The notes under the pieces were generated by a model that saw nothing but the letters and a program-made list of their open reading frames with translations, did not search any database and was not told where the DNA came from. From Xenophilus sp. L33 (GTDB taxonomy: Bacteria; Pseudomonadota; Gammaproteobacteria; Burkholderiales; Burkholderiaceae_C), in NCBI RefSeq assembly GCF_009765735.1, contig NZ_LMUW01000002.1, forward strand, positions 1 to 62,359: DNA of 62,359 bases, in the 5' to 3' direction. Positions 54,111-62,359 of this stretch are shown here, piece after piece. The translations under genes were made by a program, and so were the position numbers. Position 1 is the first letter of the stretch. Every line of letters starts with the position of its first letter.

Positions 54111-54833
54111 ATGCCTACCCTCGTCCTGCTGCCCGGCCTCGCCTGCGATGAACGTCTTTTCGAGGCCCAGCGGCCCGCGCTGCCGGCGGCCCTGCCGGTG
54201 CGCGTCAGCGACGCCCACATGCGCCACGACCGCATCGAGACCATGGCCGCCGCGGTGCTGGCCGAAACCGCCGGCCCGCTGATCCTCTGCGGCGCCTCGA
54301 TGGGCGGGATGATCGCCATGGAAGCCGCCCACCAGGCGCCCGAGCGCGTCCGCGGCCTGGCGCTGCTCGGCACCAACGCCCGGCCCGAGACGCCCGACAT
54401 GTACCAGCTGCGCGAATCGGCGATCGAGCTGTTCGAGCGCGGCGAGGCGCGCGACGTGATCGAGCTGAACGCCGGCTTCGCCTTCCACACCTCGCGCGGC
54501 GGCGAGGCCGCACTGCTGCGCCGCTATGTCGAGCTGGTGCTGGACGCCGGCGTGCCGCAGCTGGTGCGCCAGAACCGCGCCCTGATGCAGCGCCCCGACG
54601 CCCGCGTGCACCTGCCCGCGCTGCGCTGCCCGGTGCTGGTGATGTGCGGCGACGGCGACCGCCTGACGCCGCCCGACTGCTCGCGCGAGATCGCCGAGCT
54701 GGTGCCGTCCGCGGAGCTGGTGTGGATCGAACGCTGCGGCCACATGCTGACCATGGAGCGCCCGGTCGAGGTGAACGCCGCGCTCGGCCCGTGGCTGGCG
54801 CGGCTGAGCGCCGCGGACGCGGTGGCTAGCTGA
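54111..54833 (+). CDS. Alpha/beta hydrolase
   Basis: A 240-residue alpha/beta hydrolase. It starts [20 protein letters not shown], with the nucleophile elbow CGASMGGM (S63), the acid in [13 protein letters not shown] and the catalytic His in [12 protein letters not shown]. It could be an esterase, thioesterase or lactonase; the substrate is unknown. Its 3' end overlaps the convergent pcp gene by 8 bp. There is no signal peptide. Confidence 0.85.
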   Translation: MPTLVLLPGLACDERLFEAQRPALPAALPVRVSDAHMRHDRIETMAAAVLAETAGPLILCGASMGGMIAMEAAHQAPERVRGLALLGTNARPETPDMYQLRESAIELFERGEARDVIELNAGFAFHTSRGGEAALLRRYVELVLDAGVPQLVRQNRALMQRPDARVHLPALRCPVLVMCGDGDRLTPPDCSREIAELVPSAELVWIERCGHMLTMERPVEVNAALGPWLARLSAADAVAS

Positions 54834-55485
54834 TCTGCCCGCCGGTCTCGCGGATGTCCTCGTGCACCGCGAGCGTCGTCGCGATCGCCACGCGCAGCCC
54901 GGCGACGACCGTCTCCAGCGCCATGCTGGGCTGGCCCGGCAGCCGCGCCACCTGCTGCGGCAGGTAGGGAATGTGGATGAAGCCGCCGCGCATGCCGGGC
55001 GCCACCGGCCGCGTCGCGATCCGGTGCATCAGGCCGAACAACAGGTGGTTGCAGACGAAAGTGCCGGCGGTGTTCGACACCGAGGCCGGAATGCCGGCCG
55101 CGCGCAGGTCGCGCACCATCGCCTTGATCGGCAGGTTCGAAAAGTAGGCGGCCGGCGCGCCGGCGACCACCGGCTGGTCGATCGGCTGGCGGCCGGCGTT
55201 GTCGCGGATGCGGGCGTCGTCCATGTTGATGCCGACCCGTTCGGGCGTCATCTCCAGCCGGCCGCCGGCCTGGCCGACGCACAGCACCCACTGCGGCTTC
55301 AGTTCGTCGATCGCGGCGTCCAGCTCGGCCAGCGACTGGCCGAAGACGCAGGCGATGCGGCGCGCATGCACCCGCGCGCCGCCGGCCTGCCAGCCGTCGA
55401 GCGCCCGCGCGGCTTCCCAGGACGGATTGACCGGCTCGCGGTCGAAGGGCTCGAAGCCGGTCAGCAGCAGGTTCGCTTCGGCCAT
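54826..55485 (-). CDS. pcp: Pyrrolidone-carboxylate peptidase (pyroglutamyl peptidase I)
   Basis: A 219-residue C15 cysteine peptidase that removes N-terminal pyroglutamate from peptides. It starts [21 protein letters not shown]; the triad is E78 ([13 protein letters not shown]), C145 ([15 protein letters not shown]) and H171 ([12 protein letters not shown]), all present. It releases 5-oxoproline, the substrate of the adjacent PxpABC system on the same strand (10-bp gap to pxpA), so this is a coherent pyroglutamate-salvage operon. Confidence 0.95.
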   Translation of the reverse strand: MAEANLLLTGFEPFDREPVNPSWEAARALDGWQAGGARVHARRIACVFGQSLAELDAAIDELKPQWVLCVGQAGGRLEMTPERVGINMDDARIRDNAGRQPIDQPVVAGAPAAYFSNLPIKAMVRDLRAAGIPASVSNTAGTFVCNHLLFGLMHRIATRPVAPGMRGGFIHIPYLPQQVARLPGQPSMALETVVAGLRVAIATTLAVHEDIRETGGQIS

Positions 55486-55495
55486 CGCGGCGGCC

Positions 55496-56236
55496 TCAGT
55501 GCAGTGCCCGGATCGCGATGCCCTCGGCCGTCAGCCGCTCGCGGATGCGCCGGGCGAACACCAGCGCATGGGCGCCGTCGCCATGCAGGCAGACGGTCTG
55601 GGCGTTGACCTCCACGACGCTGCCGTCGACGGCCCGCACCCGGTGGTCGCGCACCAGCGACATCGCCTGGGCCAGTGACGCTTCCTCGTCGTCGATCAGC
55701 GCGCCGGGCTTGCTGCGCGGCACCAGGCTGCCGTCGGGCTGGTAGCCGCGGTCGGCGAAGACTTCCTCGACCGGCACCAGGCCGGCCCGCTCGGCCGCGC
55801 CGATCATGCCGCTGCCGGCCAGACCGAAGAAGCGCAGCGACGGATCGAAGCGGCGCACCGCCTCGCAGATGGCGTCGGCCAGCACGGGATCCTTCGCGGC
55901 CTGGTTGTAGAGCGCGCCGTGCGGCTTGACGTGCGTCAGCGCGGCGCCCTCGGCCTTGGCGATCGCGGCCAGCGCGCCGACCTGGTAGAGCACGCCGGCG
56001 ACGATCTCCTCCGGCGGCAGGTGCATCTCGCTGCGGCCGAAGTTCGCGCGGTCGGGAAAGCTGGGATGCGCGCCGATGGCGACGCCGCGTTCGACCGCCC
56101 AGCGCACGCACTGGCGCATGGTCGCGGCGTCGCCGGCATGCCAGCCGCAGGCGATGTTGGCCGAGCTGACCAGGCCGAGCAGCGCCTCGTCGTTGTCGCA
56201 GCCTTCGCCGAGGTCGACGTTGAGGTCAATCTGCAT
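55496..56236 (-). CDS. pxpA: 5-oxoprolinase subunit A (LamB/YcsF family)
   Basis: A 246-residue PxpA: it starts [34 protein letters not shown], with the [14 protein letters not shown] and [15 protein letters not shown] signatures. Together with PxpB and PxpC it hydrolyses 5-oxoproline to glutamate at the cost of ATP. It overlaps pxpC by 11 bp, and pcp follows 10 bp later. Gene order pxpB-pxpC-pxpA matches many bacteria. Confidence 0.95.
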   Translation of the reverse strand: MQIDLNVDLGEGCDNDEALLGLVSSANIACGWHAGDAATMRQCVRWAVERGVAIGAHPSFPDRANFGRSEMHLPPEEIVAGVLYQVGALAAIAKAEGAALTHVKPHGALYNQAAKDPVLADAICEAVRRFDPSLRFFGLAGSGMIGAAERAGLVPVEEVFADRGYQPDGSLVPRSKPGALIDDEEASLAQAMSLVRDHRVRAVDGSVVEVNAQTVCLHGDGAHALVFARRIRERLTAEGIAIRALH

Positions 56237-57269
56237 GCGGTTCTCCTTCGGCGCGATTCTGCGCCGAAGGCGGCCAGCCCGCCGAAGCCAGGCCCTGCGC
56301 CACCTGCGCCAGGTAGCGCCGGCGCGCCTCCCAGGCGGCGAGCGCCTCGCCGCTGTCGACCTGGCGCAGCCGCAGGCGCCCGTTCAGCGGCATCTGCGCC
56401 AACCGGCCGAGGTCGGCGCGGATCACCACGCCGATGCGCGGGTAGCCGCCGGTGGTCTGGGCGTCGCCCATCAGGATGATCGGCTGGCCCGACGGCGGCA
56501 CCTGGATCGTGCCCGGGATCACCGCCGACGACAGCATGTCGACGCTGCGCTTGCGCTTCAGCTCGACACCCTCGAGCCGGCTGCCCATGCGGTTGCTCCG
56601 CGGCGTGATGCGCCAGGGCTCGTTCCAGAGCGCCTTGCGCGAGGCGTCGGCGAACTGCTCCAGCTCCGGACCGCCCATGACGCGCAGCACGGTCGCGCCG
56701 GTCTCGTCGAGCGGCGCCGGCTCGGGCGCGCGCAGGCCGAAGGGCCGGCGCGCCATCGCCTCGGCGTCGAGCGCCGACGGCCCCAGCGGCAGCTTGTCGT
56801 TCTTCTTGAGCGCCCGGCCCTGGTGGCCGCCGAAGGCCGCCTTCAGGTCGGTGCTCCGCGAGCCGAGCACCGGCGGCACGTCGATGCCGCCCGCGACCGC
56901 CAACCAGCTGCGCAGGCCGTCCTTCATGCCGGGCCGGTTGGCGCCTTGCAGCCGCAGCACCTGGCCGGCGCGCACCGCCACGCTCCAGCAGGGCCAGAGG
57001 TCGACGCCGTCGAGCCGGGCGCCGAAGTCGTCGCCGGTGAGCGCGATGCGGGTGGCGGTCTCAAAGCGCAATTCGCAGCCGCCCATCGTCAGTTCGAGGC
57101 CGGCGGCGCCGTCGGCATTGCCGACCAGCCGATTGGCCAGCACCAGCGACAGGCTGTCGAGCGCGCCGCCGGGGCAGATGCCGGACTGGCGCAGGCCATG
57201 CCGGCCGAGATCCTGCACCGAAGCCATCATGCCGGGGCGCAGGACGGTGAGGCCGGGGGTCGCCGCCAT
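56226..57269 (-). CDS. pxpC: 5-oxoprolinase subunit C (biotin-dependent carboxyltransferase-like)
   Basis: A 347-residue KipA/DUR1-type protein: [25 protein letters not shown] and [18 protein letters not shown] at the start, [34 protein letters not shown] and [12 protein letters not shown] in the middle, [30 protein letters not shown] near the end. It acts with PxpB in the ATP-dependent ring opening of 5-oxoproline. The start shares one base with the pxpB stop and the end overlaps pxpA by 11 bp. Confidence 0.94.
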   Translation of the reverse strand: MAATPGLTVLRPGMMASVQDLGRHGLRQSGICPGGALDSLSLVLANRLVGNADGAAGLELTMGGCELRFETATRIALTGDDFGARLDGVDLWPCWSVAVRAGQVLRLQGANRPGMKDGLRSWLAVAGGIDVPPVLGSRSTDLKAAFGGHQGRALKKNDKLPLGPSALDAEAMARRPFGLRAPEPAPLDETGATVLRVMGGPELEQFADASRKALWNEPWRITPRSNRMGSRLEGVELKRKRSVDMLSSAVIPGTIQVPPSGQPIILMGDAQTTGGYPRIGVVIRADLGRLAQMPLNGRLRLRQVDSGEALAAWEARRRYLAQVAQGLASAGWPPSAQNRAEGEPHAD

Positions 57270-57931
57270 CAGTCCTCCATCCGCTCGACGACGAAGCGCA
57301 CGCGGTCGCCGGGCCGCAGCAGGGTCGGTTCGGCGGCCTGCAGATCGAAGACCTCGACGTTGGCGCGGCCGATCAGGTTCCAGCCGCCGGGCGAGGCCAG
57401 CGGATAGACACCGGTCTGCTCGCCGCCGATGCCGACCGAGCGCGCCGGCACCAGCGCCCGCGGCTCGACGCGCCGCGGCGTCGCCAGCTCCGGCGGCAGG
57501 CCGCCCATGAAGGCGAAGCCCGGGAGGAAGCCGAGCAGGTAGACCACGTAGTCGCCACCGCTGTGGCGCCGCACCACCTCGGCCGGCGTCAGCCCGGTGT
57601 GGACCGCGACCTCGGCCAGGTCGGGTCCGGCCTCGCCGCCGTAGACCACCGGGATCTCGATGCGGCGGCCTTCGATGGCCTGCGATTCGAGCTGGGGCCA
57701 CGCGGTGAACACCTGCATCTCGAGCTCGACCACGTCGATGCGCTGCGGATCGAAGAGCAGGGTCAGGTTGTTCATGCCGGGCAGCGCCTCGTCGACGCCG
57801 GCCCATTGCACCGCCTCGCGGGCCAGCGCCCAGATGCGCTGCTGCTGCGCCAGCGTGGCCGGCGGCGGCAGTTCGCAGACCAGCGCCGCCTCGCCCAGCG
57901 CATGGAGCCGGGGCAGCGCGTCGGCGGTCAC
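57269..57931 (-). CDS. pxpB: 5-oxoprolinase subunit B (KipI family)
   Basis: A 220-residue KipI-type protein: MNNLTLLFDPQRIDV, IPVVYGGEAGPDL, GGDYVVYLLGFLPGFAFMGGLPPELATPRR and GGEQTGVYPLASPGGWNLIG are diagnostic. PxpB is the partner of PxpC; the pair was long annotated as allophanate hydrolase subunits, but with pxpA and pcp alongside, 5-oxoprolinase is the right reading. It starts at GTG 57931, 7 bp after the coaD stop, so it could be co-transcribed with coaD. Confidence 0.94.
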   Translation of the reverse strand: MTADALPRLHALGEAALVCELPPPATLAQQQRIWALAREAVQWAGVDEALPGMNNLTLLFDPQRIDVVELEMQVFTAWPQLESQAIEGRRIEIPVVYGGEAGPDLAEVAVHTGLTPAEVVRRHSGGDYVVYLLGFLPGFAFMGGLPPELATPRRVEPRALVPARSVGIGGEQTGVYPLASPGGWNLIGRANVEVFDLQAAEPTLLRPGDRVRFVVERMED

Positions 57932-57938
57932 GACCGGC

Positions 57939-58442
57939 TCATTCGCGCGCCGGGTTGGCGACCTTCGCCATCAGCCGGCTCTGCACCTTGGGCGAGACGA
58001 ACTTGTCGATCTCGCCGCCGAGCATCGCGATCTCGCGCACGAAGGTGCTGGAGATGAACTGGTACTTGTCGCTCGGGGTGAGGAAGACGGTCTCGACGTC
58101 GGGCATCAGCGAGCGGTTCATGCCGGCGAGCTGGAATTCGTAGTCGAAGTCGGTGACCGCGCGCAGGCCGCGCACCATGGCCTTGCCGCCGCGGGCGACC
58201 ACGAAGTCGCGCAGGAGGCCCGAGAAGCTCTCGACCGTGACCCGGTCGCTGTGGGGTGCCCCCGACTCGCGCGCCATCTCGATGCGTTCCTCCAGCGAGA
58301 ACAGGGCCTTCTTGTGATGCCCCGCCGCCACCGCCACGATCACCCGCGAGAAGAGCTGCGTGGCGCGTCGCACCACGTCTTCATGACCGAGCGTCATGGG
58401 GTCGAAAGTGCCCGGGTACACCGCGAGGACGTTGCTGGTCAT
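57939..58442 (-). CDS. coaD: Phosphopantetheine adenylyltransferase
   Basis: A 167-residue CoaD (4'-phosphopantetheine + ATP to dephospho-CoA + PPi). The nucleotidyltransferase T/HxGH motif is in YPGTFDPMTLGHEDVVRRA (H20), followed by RGLRAVTDFDYEFQLAGMNR and the ISSTFVREIA signature near the end. It lies 51 bp after rsmD on the same strand, a conserved pair near ftsY. In relatives the ferredoxin gene usually follows; here the pxp operon does. Confidence 0.96.
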   Translation of the reverse strand: MTSNVLAVYPGTFDPMTLGHEDVVRRATQLFSRVIVAVAAGHHKKALFSLEERIEMARESGAPHSDRVTVESFSGLLRDFVVARGGKAMVRGLRAVTDFDYEFQLAGMNRSLMPDVETVFLTPSDKYQFISSTFVREIAMLGGEIDKFVSPKVQSRLMAKVANPARE

Positions 58443-58493
58443 GGACTCATCTCCTGGTTCGGCCGACGCGGCTCCGGCGGCGACTGCGGCGGA

Positions 58494-59183
58494 TTATGCA
58501 GCGGCACCGGCCGCCGGCTGGAGAAGATGCGCATGGACCGAACCGGCCTTCAGGTGGCGAAAGCCGACCAGGCCGAGCGGCGCCAGTTCCTCGTCGCTCC
58601 ATTGGCGGGCGGCCTCGAGGTAGACCACGCCGTCGGGGCGCAGCGCGCGGGCCGCCGCACGCAGCGCCGGCGCGTAGAGCGCCGCGTTCTCGAAGGGTGG
58701 ATCGAGGAAGACCGCATGCAGGCTGCCGGCCACCGCGCGCTCGAGCGCGGTGACGCCGTTGCCGCGCTCGATGCGCACTGCTTCCGCGCCGAGCTTGGTC
58801 TTCAGGGCCGACAGCTGCGCGACCAGCGCCGGGTCCTGCTCGCACAGCAGCACCGATGCCGCCCCGCGCGAGGCGGCCTCCAGCCCGATCGCGCCGGTGC
58901 CGGCGAAGGCGTCGATGCACTGCCAGCCCGGCAGTTCGCCGCTGCCGGCGCCGGCCAGGCTGGCCAGCCAGTTGAAGAGGGTTTCGCGGACCCGGTCGGG
59001 CGTCGGCCGCAGGCCCGGCTTGTCGGCGACCGCCAGGCGGGTGCGCTTCCATCGGCCGCCGATGATGCGGACGAAGTGCGGGGCCTTGGCGAAGCTGGGC
59101 GCCTTCGGGGACTTGGTGGTCTTGGCGGTCTTGGCGGTCTTGTCGCCGGCCGCCGGCGCGCGTGGAGTGGGCTTGGATGTCAC
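58494..59183 (-). CDS. rsmD: 16S rRNA (guanine966-N2)-methyltransferase RsmD
   Basis: A 229-residue RsmD with an extra Ala/Lys-rich basic N-terminal segment (about 1-35) before the core starting FVRIIGGRWKRTRLAV. RPTPDRVRETLFNWL, the SAM-binding CIDAFAGTGAIGLEAASRGA and the catalytic DPPF (FLDPPFENA) are diagnostic. It methylates G966 of 16S rRNA. The start is GTG 59183. The position between the M16 peptidase pair and coaD, opposite ftsY, fits the conserved locus. Confidence 0.93.
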   Translation of the reverse strand: MTSKPTPRAPAAGDKTAKTAKTTKSPKAPSFAKAPHFVRIIGGRWKRTRLAVADKPGLRPTPDRVRETLFNWLASLAGAGSGELPGWQCIDAFAGTGAIGLEAASRGAASVLLCEQDPALVAQLSALKTKLGAEAVRIERGNGVTALERAVAGSLHAVFLDPPFENAALYAPALRAAARALRPDGVVYLEAARQWSDEELAPLGLVGFRHLKAGSVHAHLLQPAAGAAA

Positions 59184-59215
59184 GCGCCGAGCTTAACGGC
59201 AGCCGGCCGCGCCAT

Positions 59216-60577
59216 TCATGGCTGCTGCTGCTTGGCGCCCACCACCACGGTGACCATGCGCTCGGGCTGCAGCTTGCGGGCGAAGGCGGCCTTGACCTCG
59301 GCCGGCGTGATCGCGTTCACGCGCGCGGTCCAGGTGTCGAGGTAGTCGAGCGGCAGGTCGTTCCAGGCGATGTTGGCGACGTTGCCGAGCAGCTTGCGGT
59401 TGCTGTCGAGCAGCAGCGGGAAGCCGCCGATCATGTTGTCCTTGGCGGCCTGGAGCTCGGCGTCGGTCGGGCCGTCGGCCACGAACTTCGCGAGCACGTC
59501 GCGCGACACCTTGACCGCCTCGGCCGCCTGGTCGGGCCGCGTCTGGAAGGCGATGCGGAAGGCGCCGGCACTCAGCCCCGGCTGGAAGCCGCTGTAGACG
59601 GTGTAGGCCAGGCCGCGCTTCTCGCGCACCTGCTCGGTCAGCCGCGAGACGAAGCCGCCGCCGCCCAGCACGTAGTTGCCGAGCGTGAGCGCGAAGTGGT
59701 CCGGGTCGGTGCGCGGGTAGCCGGGCTGGCCGATCAGCACATGGGCCTGGGCCGAGTCGAAGGGAATCCATTCCTCCTTCGGTGCGGTCAGGGCAGCCAC
59801 CTCGGGCACCGCCGGCAGCGCGCTGCAACTGCTCGAAGCGGGCAGGCGCGACAGCAGCGCGGTCGCGATGCCGTCGGCCTGCGCCCGCGTCACGGCGCCG
59901 ACGATGCTGACCTTGGCGCGGCAGGGCAGGAAGAGCTTCTGGTAGCGATCTCGCATCGCGGCGACGTCGATCTTCGCCAGCGTGGCCTCGGTGGTGTCGT
60001 TGCCGTAGGGATGGTCGCCGTAGACCGCCTGGCTGAACGCGCGCTGCGCGATCGTCGCCGGCTTGGTGTTGGCCTCCTTGAGCGTGGCGTCGATGCGCTG
60101 GCGCTCGTCCTTCCAGATGTCCGGCGGGAACGAAGGCTCGCCGATCTGGCGCGCCGCCAGGTGCACCGACTTGTCGAGCAGCGCCGGATCGGACAGGGTG
60201 CGCAGCGAGAAGCTGGTGCGGTCGGCGCTGGCGCCGACGTCGAAGTTGGCGCCCAGGTCGGCCCAGGCTTCGCCCAGGCCGTTCTGGTCCAGCGCCGGCT
60301 CGCCCTGGCTGGCGCGCACGCCGCGCTCGATCATGTCGGCGCTGACCGAGGCCAGCCCGGCCTGCGCCGGCGGATCGCGGCGGGCGCCGGCATCGAAGTC
60401 GACCTGCACGTCGACGATCGGCAGCGCATCGGTGGCCACCAGGTAGACCTTGGCGCCGTTGGCGAGCACCCAGTGCTGGATCGGGAGCGCGGCCTGGGCG
60501 GCGGCGCCGGCGCAGAGCGCGGCGCCGGCCAGCAGCAGGCGCAACGCGGAAAGGCGGAAAACGGACTTGGCGAACAT
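59216..60577 (-). CDS. M16 peptidase family protein lacking the zinc motif (partner subunit)
   Basis: A 453-residue exported M16B protein (signal peptide about 1-30, ending AAQAA). At the position of the zinc motif it has GLASVSADMIERG in place of HxxEH, so it cannot bind catalytic zinc. It keeps the C-terminal substrate-binding element GGFVSRLTEQVREKRGLAYTVYS with the Arg/Tyr pair. It lies 11 bp after the gene for the HxxEH-bearing M16 protein; by analogy with known M16B heterodimers the two should form one active periplasmic protease, each supplying half of the site. Confidence 0.9.
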   Translation of the reverse strand: MFAKSVFRLSALRLLLAGAALCAGAAAQAALPIQHWVLANGAKVYLVATDALPIVDVQVDFDAGARRDPPAQAGLASVSADMIERGVRASQGEPALDQNGLGEAWADLGANFDVGASADRTSFSLRTLSDPALLDKSVHLAARQIGEPSFPPDIWKDERQRIDATLKEANTKPATIAQRAFSQAVYGDHPYGNDTTEATLAKIDVAAMRDRYQKLFLPCRAKVSIVGAVTRAQADGIATALLSRLPASSSCSALPAVPEVAALTAPKEEWIPFDSAQAHVLIGQPGYPRTDPDHFALTLGNYVLGGGGFVSRLTEQVREKRGLAYTVYSGFQPGLSAGAFRIAFQTRPDQAAEAVKVSRDVLAKFVADGPTDAELQAAKDNMIGGFPLLLDSNRKLLGNVANIAWNDLPLDYLDTWTARVNAITPAEVKAAFARKLQPERMVTVVVGAKQQQP

Positions 60578-60588
60578 GGCTCGGTCTT

Positions 60589-62061
60589 TCAGCGCAGGTC
60601 GCCGCTGGGCGCGGGACGCGGACGGCGATTGGGATCCGGCGGCAGCGGCCGCAGGGTGGCGACGGTCAGCTGGTCGTCGCCGAAGTATTTCGCCGCCACC
60701 GCCTTCACCTGCTCGGCGGTCACGGCCTGCAGCTTGGCGATGATCTTCGGGCTCGCATCGAGCGGCAGGCCCTGCACCCAGTTGCTGCCGAGCTCGCGGG
60801 CCTGCGCCATCACCGAGTCGAGCTTGTAGGTCTCGCTGGCCACCCATTGGGTCTTGACCCGGGCCAGCTCGGCGGCGCCGACGCCTTCGCGGGCGATCTT
60901 GGCGACCTGCGCGCGCAGCGCCGCCTCGACCGCCTCGGGCGTCTGGCCGGCGGCCGGCACGCCGTCGAGCACGAACAGCTGCGGACCGCGCCCGATGAAG
61001 CCGGAATAGGCGCCGGCGTCGTCGGCGACCCGGCCCTGGCCCTGCGTCAGCGCGCGGTCGAGCCGGGCACCCGGATAGCCGTCGAGCACCGCCGACAGCA
61101 CCTCCAGCGCGTAGATGTCGCTGTCGCCGGCCAGCGAGTCGCTGGCCTCGAGCTGCGGCACTCGGAAGGCCAGCGACACGTAGGACTGCTCGGCCGGCGC
61201 CTTGAATTCGATGCGCCGGATGCCGCGCTGCTCGGGCTCGGTGCGCGGCTTGCGCTCGGGCACCGGGCGCGCCGGGATCGAGCCGTAATACTTCTCGGCC
61301 ATCGCATGGACCTGGGCGACGTCGACGTCGCCGGCCACCACGATCGCCGCGTTGGCCGGCACGTACCAGCGCTGGAAGAAGGCGCGCACGTCGTTCGGCG
61401 TCATCGCCTCCAGGTCGCTCATCCAGCCGACCACCGGCCGGTGGTAAGGCGAGGCGGTGAAGATGGCTGCGTTGTGCTGCTCGTCGAGCAGCGCGCGCGG
61501 CTGGTCGTCGGTGCGCATGCGGCGCTCTTCCTTGACCACCTCGATCTCGCGCTTGAATTCGTCGTCCGCCCACTGGCTGTTGGCGAAGCGGTCCGATTCG
61601 AGCTGCATCACCTGGTCGAGCTTGCCGACCGGGATCTGCTGGTAGAAGCCGGTGTAGTCGCGGGTGGTGAAGGCGTTCTCGCTGCCGCCGAGGGCGGCGA
61701 CCCGGCGGGAGAATTCGCCGGGCTTCAGGGTCTTGGTGCCCTTGAACATCATGTGCTCGTTGGCATGCGCGACGCCCGAGGTGCCGTCGACCTCGTCGAT
61801 CGAGCCGACCCGCACCCACAGCATCTGGACCGCGGTCGGCGCCCGGCGGTCGGGCTTGACGATCAAGGTCATGCCGTTGGCCAGGGTGAACTTCTGGGCC
61901 GCGGCCGGCGCGGTGGCGGCAGTGGCGGCAGCAGCGGCGGGGGGCGAATCGGCGGGCGGGAGCGCGGCGTCCTGGGCCCGGACGGGCAGGCTGGACAGGG
62001 CCAGCAGCACCGCAGCCAGCACCGCGCCCGACGCAGCGTGGCGTGGCAAGGGGTGTTTCAT
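60589..62061 (-). CDS. M16 family zinc metallopeptidase (catalytic subunit)
   Basis: A 490-residue exported peptidase (signal peptide about 1-29, ending PVRAQ, then an Ala/Pro linker). The inverted zinc motif HxxEH is H99-A-N-E102-H103 (GVAHANEHMMFKGT), with the third ligand E179 in VVKEERRMR. Its C-terminal half lacks the RGLAY Arg/Tyr substrate motif, which is present in the partner encoded next. ATG 62061 is used; an extension to 62091 would reach the ftsY start codon. It diverges from ftsY with 29 bp between starts. Confidence 0.92.
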   Translation of the reverse strand: MKHPLPRHAASGAVLAAVLLALSSLPVRAQDAALPPADSPPAAAAATAATAPAAAQKFTLANGMTLIVKPDRRAPTAVQMLWVRVGSIDEVDGTSGVAHANEHMMFKGTKTLKPGEFSRRVAALGGSENAFTTRDYTGFYQQIPVGKLDQVMQLESDRFANSQWADDEFKREIEVVKEERRMRTDDQPRALLDEQHNAAIFTASPYHRPVVGWMSDLEAMTPNDVRAFFQRWYVPANAAIVVAGDVDVAQVHAMAEKYYGSIPARPVPERKPRTEPEQRGIRRIEFKAPAEQSYVSLAFRVPQLEASDSLAGDSDIYALEVLSAVLDGYPGARLDRALTQGQGRVADDAGAYSGFIGRGPQLFVLDGVPAAGQTPEAVEAALRAQVAKIAREGVGAAELARVKTQWVASETYKLDSVMAQARELGSNWVQGLPLDASPKIIAKLQAVTAEQVKAVAAKYFGDDQLTVATLRPLPPDPNRRPRPAPSGDLR

Positions 62062-62090
62062 AGAATGGGTCGGATTGTAAAAGTCGCTCA

Positions 62091-62359
62091 ATGTTCAGTT
62101 TCTTCAAGAAAAAACCTCCGGCCGAAGTCCCCGCCCCCGCGACACCCGAAGCCCCGGCCGAGAGCGCTCCGGCGGTGGCCGCGCAGCCGGAGCCGGCCGC
62201 ACCGGTCGCCAAGTCGCTGTTCGCGCCGAAGACCTGGTTCGGGGGGAAGGCGGCGGCCGAGGAAGTGGTGCCTGCGCCTGTGGCACCCGTGGCGCCGGTT
62301 GCGCCCGTTGCGCCGGCACCGGCACCGGCGGCTTTCGTGCCGACCCCGCCGGCCGTGGC
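62091..62359 (+). CDS. ftsY: Signal recognition particle receptor FtsY, N-terminal part (runs off window)
   Basis: The first 89 codons of a protein starting MFSFFKKKPPAEVP, followed by a Pro/Ala/Val-rich low-complexity stretch, continuing past the right edge. FtsY proteins of Burkholderiales start this way (membrane-targeting FFKKK and a disordered A domain), and ftsY lies beside rsmD-coaD in this group. The diagnostic NG GTPase domain is outside the window, so the call rests on the N-terminus and gene order. Confidence 0.75.
   Translation, partial: MFSFFKKKPPAEVPAPATPEAPAESAPAVAAQPEPAAPVAKSLFAPKTWFGGKAAAEEVVPAPVAPVAPVAPVAPAPAPAAFVPTPPAV

Noticed and set aside
57269..57931. KipI/KipA-type genes as allophanate hydrolase (urea degradation)
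   Set aside because: pxpA and pcp sit in the same operon and no urea carboxylase is present, so 5-oxoprolinase fits better.

Overview
The window is very GC-rich (roughly 70% by eye) and gene-dense, with many 1-11 bp overlaps between consecutive genes. Gene content and order (gmk-rpoZ-spoT-greB; hrcA facing nadK-recN; lolB-ispE-tRNA-Gln-prs-rplY-pth; rsmD-coaD beside ftsY; a Bug-type TctC receptor beside a CoA-transferase; a GM_porin-type porin) point to a betaproteobacterium of the order Burkholderiales, most likely Comamonadaceae (Variovorax-like). This assignment is inferred from remembered synteny, not from a search.

Layout. 1-5698: the distal part of a Tad/Flp pilus operon (tadB cut by the window edge, tadC, tadD, a DUF3613 protein, two TadE/F-like pseudopilins and a TadG-like protein). 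5804-11715: a possible lipid/envelope neighbourhood with an LplT-like lysophospholipid transporter, a GT4 glycosyltransferase, an Mpo1/DUF962-like membrane protein, a class III aminotransferase and a phosphatidylserine-decarboxylase-family enzyme. 11716-13077: a clearly lower-GC type VI secretion islet with hcp, a peptidoglycan amidase effector gene that has lost its middle, and an intact exported candidate immunity protein. 13109-17367: a CoA-transferase / HMG-CoA-lyase-like / TctC operon read divergently from its LysR regulator, with a perfect T-N11-A palindrome between them. 17364-18803: an ECF41 sigma factor and its AhpD-like partner, each preceded by the same CGTCACA-N16-CGTC element. 18965-20872: a zinc-ribbon membrane protein and a TAXI-type solute-binding protein.

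20873-30040: gmk, rpoZ, spoT, greB, a PRC-barrel protein, tRNA-Arg, an exported methyltransferase, a trimeric porin, an orphan GT4 glycosyltransferase and a CAT-anticodon tRNA. 30055-44971: the core block hrcA / nadK-recN-rapZ / mutY-dynamin / mutM / TPR protein-lolB-ispE-tRNA-Gln-prs-rplY-pth. 44972-59183: fdx, coaD and rsmD, separated by about 12.7 kb of peptide catabolism genes: a Dpp/Opp ABC transporter, an amidase-signature hydrolase, a TPR protein, a phosphoglycerate-mutase-family phosphatase, an alpha/beta hydrolase, pyroglutamyl peptidase (pcp) and the three-subunit 5-oxoprolinase PxpABC. Together these could import peptides, release 5-oxoproline and convert it to glutamate. 59216-62359: a pair of M16 peptidases with complementary active-site parts, and the start of ftsY.

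I saw no CRISPR array, insertion sequence or intact prophage. No gene-free stretch exceeds 300 bases; the longest is 28555-28841 (porin/glycosyltransferase intergenic region), which holds a GTGCAC inverted repeat.
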